Positions 9,790-20,850 of a stretch of 64,000 nucleotides of DNA are shown piece after piece. Position 1 is the first letter of the stretch. Each line of letters opens with the position of its first letter. The stretch lies in NCBI GenBank assembly GCA_947095585.1, contig OX352763.1, positions 17,843,462 to 17,907,461 on the forward strand, given 5' to 3'. Below the pieces are notes generated by a model. That model ran no database searches. It saw nothing but the letters and a program-made list of their open reading frames with translations, and was not told the DNA's origin. The position numbers were made by a program, and so were the translations under genes. This DNA comes from Nephrocerus scutellatus (taxonomy: Eukaryota > Arthropoda > Insecta > Diptera > Pipunculidae).

Positions 9790-12630
9790 AGGTCTTTGCG
9801 CTTGTTGGCAGAACTTAAGGCACTACCCACCGTTGCAGGAGCATTACCGGTAGACAGCAATGGCACCGTACTACCGGTCGGTAAAGAAGAAGTACCGGTA
9901 TTCAAAAAAAACATTTTTTCTGTCTGTCATTGTCAGAGATCCGCAATATGCAGGTAAGGCTACATAAACTGGAAGGCGCCAGGTAGGCAGATACTCCGTG
10001 AGCAACTAGGCTACCAGCCAGGCTTATTCTCAACACGGAACGTATAATCCAGCCCATTTAATGAGGATATGGATATGGATGTAGAGAGTGAGGAGGATGA
10101 TAATGGGAGGGTGATGAGCGACCTTTGGTTTCAGGACTCATCTATAGAAAACTATCAAGAATCTTTGACCTTACTTGGCCCCTACAACTCGACAATTTCT
10201 TCAGTAGGGAAAGCGCTATAAAATACAAATAAAGAGATTCACTTCATTGCAACAAAATAACTCCGACTATAGCTCAGCTATACAGTGTGTGTACGTCACG
10301 TTTGAATGTCGACGGAAAGGCGTCTTTAGGAAGAAAAAAAAACAAAGCATTGTATAAAAAGAATATATTCAGTGGCAATGAATAGAGGTTATTAAAATCG
10401 GAGCAATTTTAATGAAAAACCTTTGGCCCTTTCTGACTCAGCTGCTGCTTTTGAAGTTAAAATATTGAGTGTCCTGCGTAAAGATACACAGAATCGCAAG
10501 AGAATTACTGAAAATAAAAAGTGTGCGACTTTAAATTGAAAATTTTAATGTTAATTCAATTTGAACAGCACAAGTATAGTATACAAATTGTTCTTGTGCT
10601 ATGTCCCTCCTGCAGAGCATGTTTGGTCGGAATTTTAAGAAAGGAGATATCCAAAATGAAAATTCCTTGATTTGTTGTCCGTTGTCCGAAAGCTTATCTC
10701 GGACAGATATTTCTTGGAGAATTTATTGAAATGTTTTCAACAGTCTGCAGTTGGACAGACGACATGTCACCCCGAGCGTATCGAAGGTTCCTTTCGTTGT
10801 TCCTCGTGCTGCTGCTGCTGCTGCTGCTGCTGCATCCTTCCCTGTCTGTTCCTTTCATCTTTATTTTATATTCCTGCAAAAGATTAAAAATCATAACACA
10901 AATTTGTTATATGTGGATGCATCGTGCAACGTCGAACAGAGAAATGAACGTTTAATGTTCAAATGTCCCCCCCTGCCCTTCTTAGATCGCAATTCAGATT
11001 GTGGAAGGATTTGCCACCATACCATAAGCCGAACGGGCAATACGTTTATATATCAAATTCTCAAATCAAAGGCACAAATAATTTCCATTTTATTCTCACT
11101 TGTTGCTTTTGCTGCTAAGGCAGGAATCACAGCATCACAGTCCGAGCACGATTCGTTGTATTCCAATCCTTGTTATGCAGAACGCTGCATAACATCCATC
11201 CAACCGATACAATTCGCAATAAGTTAGTATGCTGGATGCATACAAATACGAGTGTAAATGTGATGCACAGATGCAATTCGAGTGCGGACAATAATTAGAA
11301 AATGGAATGACTCTACGGCATTTAATGGACAGACGAACAGATGGACAAATGAACAAATGGTTGATGACGGGGAAATGACTCGGTGCTCAGGGGATAGTTA
11401 AGAGTGCGAAGCAATTTTATTTATTAGTCATAGTTTTGTTTTTGTTGCTGTTGTTGTTGTAGGAGAGACAGTGAAACATTACACTGCATTACATTAGATT
11501 AAATAAATGGCAATAAATTGTAAAACGTATCTTCATGTACTCGTATTTCCCTCGTCCATCTATCTACGCATGTAGTCGGGGCGTGTATCTAGAACGTACG
11601 ATCAAATAAGTGCATATAAATTTAAACGAGTTAGTCATAGCTTCATATCGAAGATTGAGAATGTACAAGAATTCCTCGGTTTGTGTGCGTCCAGTACGGT
11701 GCAAGCGGTGCAAGCAAAACTACTAACAAAAGTGACAAATGCTCTACACTACTGGTGGCTAAAATAGTAAAACAGTCCATAAGGAATCGTTGTAAATTAT
11801 TTATCCTCGTAAATACTCGTATGTGTGATGTCAAAGTTGGTTTGTCTTTCAGATAGAGAGGGATATTAAGAAAGAGCCCAAAGAGTGGAATATCTTCAAG
11901 GCGGCACATGTTTCGATCTGCCGAAACAGACTCAAGTTAAAGTTGTAATGCCACAATACGAGGAAGTAAGATTGATGCTGTCATTGAATGCCTTAGGGAG
12001 TAAGAAACGGACGCCTTTACGCCAAGAAGTTTGTTTATGGCGGCGAGAATGCATTAAAACGTTTTGCAACATTGTAGTTAACCAGTTCCTGGTCCGGCCA
12101 GTAATCAATTGCGCAATGCATCTTACAGTGCATGTGACGGTTGAAAGGCGATCTTGCTACTTTGTTACTTGTTCAGCGTTCTTCTGGGACTACTTGCCTT
12201 TGCCGTTGTGTGCTTTAAACATGAAACCTTTACGACGTCATTAACAATTGAATTCAAGTTGAAGATGTGCGCGCAATATAAATATACTAAAAAAGTAGTA
12301 TCGAATTTTTGATTTGATTTCTTCCTGAGTCCCAGAGGGTTCCGTTTTATGACCGCTATTTATTTCAATACTAAAGTAATGATTTATTTGTGTTGTTGTC
12401 ACATTGCCAATAGCCCCATACAATTCAGTACCTGGTTGAGAATATCTGACTTTAGGCGAACTATAACTAACTATAGGAGCTCTTAATTAATGAGGACATT
12501 TTGAGTTTAGCGTTTTATTCCGACATTTTTTTGCCTCGTAAATAAAAAGAAATAAATAAAATAAAAGAAATAAAATCAAATGATTATATTCAATGCTATC
12601 CTTTCTAAATGTCTGCTTTGCTTAGTTAAA
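9790..12630. other. Unannotated stretch with short triplet repeats
   Basis: Contains a (CTG)9-like run at about 10,806-10,833 and a (TTG)n run at about 11,441-11,462. Open frames at 9,484-9,957 (+), 10,751-11,227 (+) and 11,885-12,244 (+) have no recognisable domain and are probably chance or shadows. Confidence 0.45.
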
Positions 12631-12636
12631 TTCTTC

Positions 12637-13010
12637 TTTTTAAATTCTCTATATTAACTTCGTGTTTGTTTGTTTGTTTGTGTTTTGGCCAAATCTTGAG
12701 ACCATTTTTTAATCTTCTTCCTAAAACCCTTCCTTCCTTCCATCAAAATTTCAAAATGAACACGATTTTAGAACTTTGACTCAAGAATTTATATGAATTT
12801 TAATTTTTAAATTCTCTATATTAACTTCGCGTGCCCGTGGCTGGCTGGCTGGTCAGATTTTGTGATCAATTTTTAACCCACTTCCCAAAGCCCGATTTTA
12901 TTGAAATTTTGCACACATTAATTTTTCCGGTGACAATACTTCCTATTAAAATTTGATTATACGCTCATAACTCACTCATAACTCACAAAAAAAATTCAGT
13001 TGGGACTTAT
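12637..13010. mobile_element. TTTTTAAATTCTC-ended MITE family, two overlapping or tandem remnants
   Basis: The end sequence TTTAAATTCTCTATATTAAC occurs at about 12,640 and again at about 12,807. The second copy is followed by CGCGTGCCCGTGGCTGGCTG and TTGATCAATTTTTAACC-type words that recur, in reverse, at 31,250-31,330 and 52,440-52,530. This is the same family as the complete copy at 52,278-52,541. The right end is not clear here. Confidence 0.6.
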
Positions 13011-13144
13011 TTCACACATGGTGCGTACAGCCCACATTAAAACATGCCTCAAAAATTAACTCATCGTTTTGGTTTACCAATATTCGTCGTTACTAAATGT
13101 AATGGCTAATTCTTTAAAATTATGAGTGTGTTTCATTAGATTTG

Positions 13145-13263
13145 AATTTATTTTTGCATTATTTATTAAAGGATTCAACTCCTAAAAGTATACAATAAAA
13201 TGTATTTATTGTTGCAATATTTATTAAAGGATTCGACCCTTAGAGTATAAAATGAAATGAATT
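13145..13263. repeat. 57-bp minisatellite, left block
   Basis: Two units of a 57-bp repeat (core TTGCAATATTTATTAAAGGA, then TTCAACCCTAAAAGTATAC and AATGAAATGAATT). The anchor words start about 57 bases apart (13,172 and 13,229). The array is split here by the LINE insertion and resumes at 14,469. Confidence 0.85.
13258..13263. other. Target-site duplication, left copy (TGAATT)
   Basis: TGAATT at 13,258-13,263 is repeated at 14,469-14,474. Together they restore an uninterrupted 57-bp repeat unit when the intervening LINE is removed. Confidence 0.7.
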
Positions 13264-14468
13264 AGGTTAGGTTAGGTTAAGTTAGGTTGAAGTGGCCATC
13301 AGTCAAGACTGACGCACTTAGACCATGAAGGTCCGTTGTGATACCACAAGGATCTAGACAATCCCACGCCTACTCGTTGAACCAGTTGGAGCTTCGTATG
13401 AAGCGCAATAGACTTTTAATGTCAATTTGGTTTAGATTGTTGAGATCGTTGGAAAAGAACGCTCCCAGATGGAGCTTCCGCCTATTCGAGATGGCTGGGC
13501 ACGTACAAAGTAGATGTAGAGTGGTTTCCTCCTCCTCCTCATCCATGCAGCTCCAGCAGAAATCGTTGGAAAAGACTCCTAGTCTTTCTGCATGCTTGCC
13601 TATCAGACAGTGTCTTGTTATGACATCTGTAATGGCAATAATGTGTAGTCTGTTTTGAGAGATCAAACACTTGGAGCTTTTCGGATCTAGCTTGGTTCAG
13701 ATCTGCTTCGTTGCTATGCAAGTTGTACCGTTTTACCATCTATTATTAGTTTTTATTATAGCATCCCGTTTAAACATGAGTTTGCACGTAGCGAACAGCA
13801 TGCCTAGTGAACCATATTCAGGCAATAGGGGTAGTGTGGTTCCATGTTTGGCGAGTTCATCGCCCATACAGTTACCAGGAATGTCTCTACATATGCCCCG
13901 GCACCAAGCACAGGTGAATGTTGAATTGCTCCGCCATCTCGTCAAGAGACGATCGGCAATTCCGGGCCTGAATTGAATAAGTGGAGACAGATTCCATGGA
14001 CTTTAGCGCAACATGGCTATCCGAGAAAATGTGGATATCCTTAAAAGATATGACATTACTCTTCAGCCAAGACAAGACTTCCATAATAGCCATGATTTCC
14101 GCCTAGAAAACACTACAGTGATCAGGAAGACGGAACAAGAGACTTAGATTAAGTCTTTTTGAAAAGACACCTCCGCCAATTCATCATCAGTTCTCGACCC
14201 GTCTGTGTTTTTGTTGAAGTAGAGCTGCGGAATTGTATAGTCTAAGTTGACAAGTGGAGTCCTGACAGAATTCAGGATAGAAGAGTGGCCGAAATCATTC
14301 ACGGTCCACTGAGAGATTGCTCTGAGGCGAGTAGCAGCGCTTGCAGCCAGTTGTCTGCCGAAGATGTCGAGTGGAGCAAGGCTGAGCAGAATGTCCAGTG
14401 CAGCAGAGGGAGTTTTACGAAGCGCTCCGCTCACAGAAAGACAAGCTGATCTTTGGACTCTGCTTGAT
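13264..14468 (-). mobile_element. 5'-truncated LOA/I-like LINE with AACCT-type 3' tail
   Basis: Minus-strand remnant of about 1.2 kb. In element order: a post-RT segment (ALDILLSLAPLDIFGRQLAA) at about 14,410-14,340; an RNase H domain with KNTDGSRTDDELAEV (first Asp) at about 14,210-14,165, then IHIFSDSHVALKSMESVSTY and LVPGHM...GNCMGDELAKHG; then a C-terminal region with HCLIGKHAERLGV and a Cys-His cluster CWSCMDEEEEETTLHLLCTC at about 13,560-13,490. The 3' UTR ends in CAACCTAACTTAACCTAACC. RNase H removes RNA from the cDNA hybrid during target-primed reverse transcription. Stops at several points and loss of the endonuclease and RT make it dead. A 6-bp TSD flanks it. The same subfamily recurs at 30,380-30,780 and 56,470-58,530. 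Confidence 0.85.
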
Positions 14469-15075
14469 TGAATTGATCGTTGCAATATTTATTAAAAGAT
14501 TCAACCTTAAAAGTATATTCTGAAATTTTTATTGTATTTAAATATTTATTGTTGCAATGTTTATTAAAAGATTCAACCCTAAAAGTATACAATGAAATGA
14601 ATTAATTGTTGCATTATTTATTAAAGGATTCGACCCTTAGGTCCGAATCGCTAGACGTTACTACAACTACAACCCATGCTATAGCAATGGAATAGAGTGG
14701 AATGGAACGTTGTGGCAAGGCTTGTAGTCATCAAAATCCGTCACTAAAAGCATTGCTTTTAGTTATAGTTACGTCTATCGATTCGGAACTTAAAGTATTA
14801 AATGAAACGAATTGATTGTTGCAATATTTATTGAACGATTCGACCTTAAAATGAAACGAAATGATTGTTGCAATATTAATTAAAAGATTCAACCTTAAAG
14901 GTATATAATGAAATTAATTTATTGTTGCAATATTTATTGAAGGACTCAACCCTAAAAGTATACAATGAAATCAATTGATTATTGCAATGTCTACTAAAGG
15001 ATCCAACCCTAAAAGGATACAATGAAATGAATTGATTGTTGCAATATCTATTAAAAGATTTAACCCTAGAAAACA
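14469..15075. repeat. 57-bp minisatellite, right block
   Basis: About seven further units, with anchors near 14,499, 14,570, 14,628, 14,837, 14,886, 14,942, 15,000 and 15,057. The last four are spaced about 57 bp apart. Because 57 is a multiple of three, a 66-codon repeat-encoded open frame exists on the minus strand at 14,876-15,076. It is not a gene. A MITE interrupts the block at 14,640-14,789. Confidence 0.85.
14640..14789. mobile_element. PIF/Harbinger-like MITE, 150 bp, TTA target duplication
   Basis: The left end GGTCCGAATCGCTAGACGTT is matched, as reverse complement, by the right end GTTCCGAATCGATAGACGTA. Over 30 bases, 26 agree. TTA lies immediately outside both ends (14,637-14,639 and 14,790-14,792), and its removal rejoins a normal minisatellite unit (CCCTTA + AAGTAT). 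A 3-bp TWA duplication with ends starting G(G/T) fits the PIF/Harbinger superfamily. No coding capacity is present, so it would need a transposase in trans. Confidence 0.75.
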
Positions 15076-17105
15076 TTTATGATGTAACGATTTTCTTTCA
15101 TTAGCAAAAAAGTAAACAAATTAAAACAAAAATAAATTGGCCTACAGCCTGTGAAGACTTTTTTAAAAATAAGCTGTACGATTTACCAAAAATAATGATA
15201 TGACATTATGTATGAATGTTATATTTTTTGAAGAACTTAACCCGAAAACTTTGCAAAGAAATATTTTAATTCGTATTAATTATTAAAAAATGCAGCACTA
15301 AAATATAGAACCTCATTTAGAAATTTTCTCGAAATACGCCCCGAGTTCGATCCATATAGGTTGTGAATTCAAACCTTTTCATTTCGGTTCTCCATCAAGA
15401 AGCACTTTTTAAAAATCTAATCTAACACATCCCTAAGCAGTTGAGTTATTTTCCATTTGTGTTCTCTTTTTAGCTTTACAATATCCTGAGAAATGCTTAA
15501 ACATGCCTCTAGAAACAGAATGCCTTATCTGCATAAAACGGTCATAGACCTTCACCATCTGTAGAGTTGTGGTACAATAGTTCTTGGGTCGCAGATCGGA
15601 GTATAGGCCAATAGGTTATTTATGCACAACAAAATGACAATATCAAGTCTAATCAATCAGGTATTCTTAAATGGGGACGTCAAAGTTTACTTCCGGAACA
15701 GGAACGGCGAGGAACAAATCCTAAGAAGTCCAAGTCTAAACTGGCATACACAGATGGTATGCAAATCAAATAAGCGTCTCGAAATTCGGTTTGTTTTATA
15801 CATCCATACGTATACAAATAATAACGGATATACATATATACACATAAATTATATATATTATAACAGATTGTTATATATACACATGCATACACATAATAAC
15901 AGATTAAGAATTAATGTTGCCAGTCGGCAGTGTAGTTTTAGAAGTCAAAAAACAAAAGCACTGTCTCAATACATAACCGGGCTGTACAAAATTCGTCAGC
16001 CAATTTTGAGGCAGACTTCATTGATTTCTATACATTATTGAATTACTTTTTTCAGAATCGTTTGACTTTTTCCCAGGAAAATTGATTAAAGGACCTTTGT
16101 TCTTAGTCATAAATTCATTATACTTAAGTGAATTTATTGTGTTCCCATTTTTGTTTGCATTGACTGGTTTTTGAGGAGAAGATTCAACGGCGAACTACAC
16201 GATCTACACAGTGATATTGATCTACTCATAAAAGAGCGTTTTAGACGTCTAAGATAGCTACAATATAATAAAGAATAACCACCAATGCTCTGGCCCACTG
16301 AATCTTCGAATCTAACTTTAGATGGTCAATGCAGTTGAGAAAGCCCTCGCGGTTTTTGACACTTCCTAAAGAATACGAGCAATGAATTTAAAGCAATTAG
16401 CTAAAGTTCGTGCAAAAGTGGAGAGGATTTTAAGTTAAGCTCTGAACTGTGAGACACAAAAACCTTCAGTCCAATAAGAATGTTAAAAGATATAAGAATT
16501 AAAAAACACTGCAAACAACTCTGCTACATAAAATTTTCTTCTAGAGATTACCCACAACAGTGGTCAAAAAATTTAGCCTACAGCATTTTACACAGAACAT
16601 ATGCTAAGTAGTTTAGTATTTCACTATATCCCACAGTCGGACATAAACCTTCACGAATTCGCATAAAGAAAGAAAAATTTTTTAAGTTTTTTTATGGTCC
16701 CAAGATACGAGATAACCAAGCGGTCAGCGAATGTCGCGTAAGCGAGTTGTACAAAAGGAATGTTTAAGGACATTAAAATTTTATTACCTTCTGTAATTAG
16801 ATACAGAATATTACTTGATGTTCTCGTAGAAATTACGCCAATATTTAGATGGTGCTCTGGTGCACAGTTCAAGATATATGCATTCAAGACAAAACTCATA
16901 CATAAGAATCAATAGATTTATCTTTGCCATATGCAAGCGAATTTTTATTACCCGACCATTTCTTATGCGATCTTGTCAATTTTCAAATTATTTTTAAACT
17001 TAAGCCTTCCTCTTGTATACGTATTATAGTGAGTTTATTGCGATATGATTGGGTTTTTGCGGATAAATTAACTTACTCCATGAGATAGTAACATGAGCAA
17101 CATTA
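15076..17105. other. Unannotated A+T-rich stretch
   Basis: Holds a TA/CA-rich low-complexity run at about 15,795-15,900 (repeated ACATATATACACAT words). The open frame at 15,622-16,041 (+) runs through it and has no recognisable domain. Otherwise nothing was identified. Confidence 0.45.
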
Positions 17106-17109
17106 TTAA

Positions 17110-17540
17110 TACCATTATTCCTAATGAACATAACGGATATAGATCTCCACATTAAACCAGCCACCAAGTCTTGAGAATTAAGAACTTTATTAAAAATGGC
17201 TTTAAGTTCAAACTGTCTATATGGGTTATTTTTCTAAACATTGCTAAGATCTTCGGCACAGTTGTCATGACGGTCTCATCTATAAAGTTAAAAAATTTAA
17301 ATTTCCGATGCAATTAATAAAAGTAAAATATTAACAAAGCTTTCTTTCTGATAGGTTTTTTTTTCTGTCCACATAGGAGATGAAAATTCTTCCTTTAATC
17401 ACATTTTTTTCTGATGTACCTCAAGGATCAGTATGTGGTCCATTTCTTTTAATATTTATTTTTCTGACTTTCGTCTTTTGTCTAAAAATAATTCTGATTT
17501 TGCCATGTTTTGCAGAGGATACTGCTATATTTTCGTAGGG
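17110..17540 (+). pseudogene. Jockey/CR1-like reverse transcriptase fragment
   Basis: Frame-broken but in the right order for a non-LTR reverse transcriptase: IPNEHNGYRS (for 'EQFGFR'), then HQVLRIKNFIKNGFKFKLS, IFLNIAKIFGTVVMT (for 'LDI.KAFDTVWH'), DGLIYKVKKFKFP, then DVPQGSVCGPFLL at about 17,413-17,451 and FAEDTAIF at about 17,512-17,535 in place of the catalytic FADD box. The second Asp-containing box therefore reads AED rather than ADD, and stops interrupt it. It stops abruptly at 17,540 against an RNase H-bearing fragment of another family. Confidence 0.75.
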
Positions 17541-18225
17541 CAAAAGGGCAAAAGAAAACAAAACTCGTACAAGAAGAATTGGCTTCGATCAGCTAATCGC
17601 TGGACACCACATGGGTGCCAGACCACAGTAATATAGAGCGAAATGAGAGGGCGGACGAATGGGCTAAAAAGAGCTTCGCTATGGAGAAGGGTTAACTGTC
17701 CAATGAGCTCAGTCAAGGAACAAATTCTCTCCTCTTTCAATACCAAGTCACAGCTTAGGTGAATCTAATCAATATTGATTTGGCCATCCAAATCCATAGC
17801 AGCAAAAGGAAAACCACCAAATTGTTATCTAGAATCCGAAAGGATATTGCCAGGGTTGTAGCTATCAGCACGGGCCACTGGCCTGTGGGCAACCATGCTG
17901 CCAAGTGGGGTATACCGGACAACAACTTCTGCAGAAGTTGCAAAGATGAAAATGAGAAAGAAATTCTCATACACTTCCTCTGCAGTTGTCCAGCCCTAGC
18001 AAGGTTCAAGACACTGCATTTTAGGAAAACCATTTTTTGACGACCTGAAAGAACTCTCAGATTACATGATCATCGAGTTGATATCGTATCTGAACTGGTA
18101 GGTCCCTCGAAATTTGTGGTATCAAAATGGCGCACTCTAGCGCTAATTGAGGACCTCGCATGTACAGTGAAGTCCACCACTTTACCTATCAACTCTTGTT
18201 CCAAGTTCCAAGAATAACGCAATCA
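17541..18225 (+). pseudogene. LOA/I-like LINE, RNase H end and C-terminal region
   Basis: Starts in the RNase H domain (KNWLRSANRWTPHGCQ, then a frameshift; SNIERNERADEWAKKS is the last conserved block, read over 17,620-17,680). It continues through KLLSRIRKDIARVVAISTGH, WPVGNHAAKWGI and the cysteine cluster FCRSCKDENEKEILIHFLCS at about 17,928-17,990. The RNase H part closely resembles 26,625-26,735 (SNIEGNDRADELAYKG). RT and endonuclease are missing. Confidence 0.75.
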
Positions 18226-19160
18226 TTCGATTTTCTTTTATTTAATTACGTTGGAAGATCAGTGACTCTGGTTGCTACTTGCCTTTTCAAAGCTGTTATG
18301 ACATATAGTACACATTCGGATTAGATTGATGAGAATGCAATGGAATACAAAAAAAACATCCTCACAGTACTTTCACTGTTTACAAGAGTCACGTCAGATT
18401 GGCAATTGCTTTTAGTATTTCCCCCAGTATTTTGCTTGGCTATCCACTTACATCGTTTCATCGCTCAAATGCATAGCGTGCAATTACACACAGAAACACA
18501 TCCTTCTCAATGGAGTGAAGGCATTTCTATAGAATGACACAATGCATCAGAGAAGTTTCCGCGAAAATATGCTCCGCATTATTGCATCGCCTCCCGAACA
18601 GCAACAAACAATGTACAGAGACTTTGTCGACAGTACACACGCACACACACACACAAACACACACACACAGTGGCAACATAAAGCATTAATTGCTGAAGTA
18701 AAACACACATTTCATCCATCTCTGCTCCACTGTGCGACTACGCGACCAACCAGTCGCCTTAATTAGAAGCAATTAATCTTTGCTATTCTCAGAGGCGGGT
18801 GACACGACAAATTGTTTCCATTCATCGACCCAGTGAGTGTGCAATATAGTTGTTTATTTCACAGTTATTATTATATGTGCACATGAAGAGTGTTCGTGCC
18901 TTTTTATGTTGAACTGCACAAATGTGCGTTTCTGAGATGCAATTAAAATTCCAAATAAATTGTGGTTCTGATTACGAAACGATGGGTGCAGAATGGATGA
19001 TGCTTACTTCTAGAATTTATATTTTTATCTAATAATGTTCCTTTGTTGGAAGTAAAAGAACGCAACTGCTGATGTCTATATTCCTACACAATCACAAGAA
19101 ATTTCAATGATTCGGTGTTTCCATGAGATGAAATGGGGTTTTCATTAAGAGCGCCCCATT
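18226..19160. other. Unannotated stretch with a (CA)n run
   Basis: A short CA microsatellite lies at about 18,636-18,670. No gene or mobile element recognised. Confidence 0.5.
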
Positions 19161-19164
19161 TCAC

Positions 19165-20140
19165 CGTATTTCGCCCTTATTGGCGATGGCAAATTTGTGG
19201 TCGTTCCAACGACTTGTTGTTGACGCACATACCGAGCATTGCAAGTTTTTCAGTTTCTTTGATGCAAGACCAATTCATGGACAAAGGTTGGGGTCACGCT
19301 TGAAAGACAGAGGACAGCATTTGGTTTTGGTGGAGTTAAACTCTACTCTATTGTGCAGTCCCCACCTTGTTATGCTGTCGAGGTCAGAACTTAACGTGCT
19401 TAACATACGTTGTTGTTCACATTGCTCTTGCAATGAAGAGAGGCGAGCTGTATCGTGAAATCATATGAAAAGCTAAGAGATATGTCGTCAGCGAAAGAAT
19501 GAATTGAATTAGAAGAAGCGGAAAGAAGAAGAGAAAAAGCGTCGGGGACAAAACAGAGCCTTGGGGAACACCGGCGTTTATGCGGTGAACATTGGATTTG
19601 AAACCGTCCTATAGGACCTGGATTGAACGGCCAGAAAGGTCCAATCAAGGTACTAGTCCAATCAAGGAGGGCCTTATCAACTCTATAGGCATTCATTTTC
19701 GACAAAGGAGCTTGATGCCAGGCTCTGGCAAATGCCTTGAAAATATCGAGTGAGATATCGAGACAACTTTGCTTTCACCAAATTTGTGAATAGACTGGTT
19801 CCACTTTTCAGTGAGATAAGCCATCACGTCACCTATAGAACCTTGCCTACGAAAACCGTACTGCTGGTCGCTAAAGATTTCCCGTGCATAAGCTTACGAT
19901 TAATCAGCGTTTCCATAAACTTGGAATGTATGAATGTTAGCGCAATAGGTCGGTACGAGAAAAGACATGACGGTTCACCTTTTTTAGGAGCTGGCTGGAT
20001 AAAGGCTGCCTTCCAATTCCTTGGGACGACTCCAGAAGAATAAGAGAAGTGGAAAAGGCTGCCAACGTTTGAGAACAAGCCTGAGAGTTTGGTTTGGCAT
20101 GGCTTTTTAAAGTTATTATCTGCCTCTGGTTATGCTAGGG
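19165..20140 (-). pseudogene. Jockey-like reverse transcriptase fragment with FADD box
   Basis: Read right to left: PEADNNFKKPCQTKLSGLFS, then SYSSGVVPRNWKAAFIQPAP and KKGEPSCLFSYRPIALT (the 'W..A.I.PI.KKG....NYRPI.L' block), IHSKFMETLINRKLM, then after breaks LSKMNAYRVDKALLDW and SSNSIHSFADDISLSFSY carrying the catalytic FADD at about 19,500. It ends with LDSITRWGLHNRVEFN, TKTKCCPLSFKRDPN and STTSRWNDHKFAIANK. This is the palm-to-thumb part of a non-LTR RT over about 975 bp. The thumb region (19,440-19,165) is the best preserved. The stretch between the YRPI block and the SKMNAY block is compressed, with loss of the 'F.D..AFD' motif, and there are frameshifts. No RNase H follows. Confidence 0.8.
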
Positions 20141-20424
20141 GGCTTCAAAGTCTATAAACTGATGATCTACAAACTGGTGTACAGATTTTTTAAACTCTAA
20201 ACATTTTTCAATCGCCAGCCTAATGTTAAAAATCTTATTAGTTGTTGATTTGGGTTGTCTGCAATGAACCCAAAAAGCTATTAGCAATTATTGGGTTATC
20301 ATCAGTAAAGTGATAGAGGAGAAAACGTATACGTATATCGCTCTGCTAATTTTTTCTTCTCTTGATGGCTAGTGTAGTCATTGGTGGATCCCCAAATTTA
20401 TCAGTAAGCTGAGTATTCAGCATT

Positions 20425-20850
20425 GGACTTCGTTATTCTTATGGCGCACATAATCGTCCATCTGAGCAAGCCATCCGTGGAGCTGTGGATAGATTTTGTA
20501 CCACATACTCTTAAAATGATGCAATAACTCCAACACACTGAAGGAATCTGCGCACTGAAGGCAAGTTGGTCGCAAGAATTAGGGCTCTGTCCGTCGACTA
20601 CGTGAAAAATTGAGCGCAAAGATCATAGCCTACACCCGTACAAGTTCGAGCTGACAGTATTTAAAGCCACGACGACCATCATATGATTCGTTCCTTCGCC
20701 GATTAGGCCCTAGAGGAGTAGGAAACTGATCCGTTGTTTGACTGAAAAATTCAGTTATAAGGCTCATTTTTCGGTTAACGGGCTCGTTAGTAAGCATTTT
20801 TTTATATATTAATGCCATATATGGATCAATCAAATGAATAAAATAATTTA
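20425..20850 (+). pseudogene. Old rosa-like (DD41D) transposase fragment
   Basis: YGAHNRPSEQAIRGAVDRF at about 20,438-20,495 matches the helix-turn-helix region of the intact transposase at 60,929-62,014 (YGAHNRPSETTIKNVITKF). RNLRTEGKLVA corresponds to its RRVRTEENIAV, then in changing frames HPYKFELT to VPYKIQLV, DHHMIRSFAD to HDHRLRREFSDW, and KFSYKAHFSVNGLVSKH to KILFSDEAHFLLNEYVNK. The first catalytic Asp is lost, and at least three frameshifts and several stops are present. Divergence is far beyond that expected for a recent copy of the intact element, so it probably came from an older subfamily. Confidence 0.75.

Noticed and set aside
9484..9957. A 157-codon plus-strand frame
   Set aside because: It lies opposite the ORF1 remnant on the minus strand, which has recognisable motifs. 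Considered its shadow.
10751..11227. A 158-codon frame through a CTG run
   Set aside because: The polyAla/Leu run is due to the CTG repeat. The rest has no protein-like pattern and the neighbouring frames are open too.
14876..15076. A 66-codon minus-strand frame with 19-residue internal repeats (ESFNKYCNNKLISLYTF type)
   Set aside because: It is the 57-bp minisatellite read in frame, since 57 is 19 codons. No start context or homologue.
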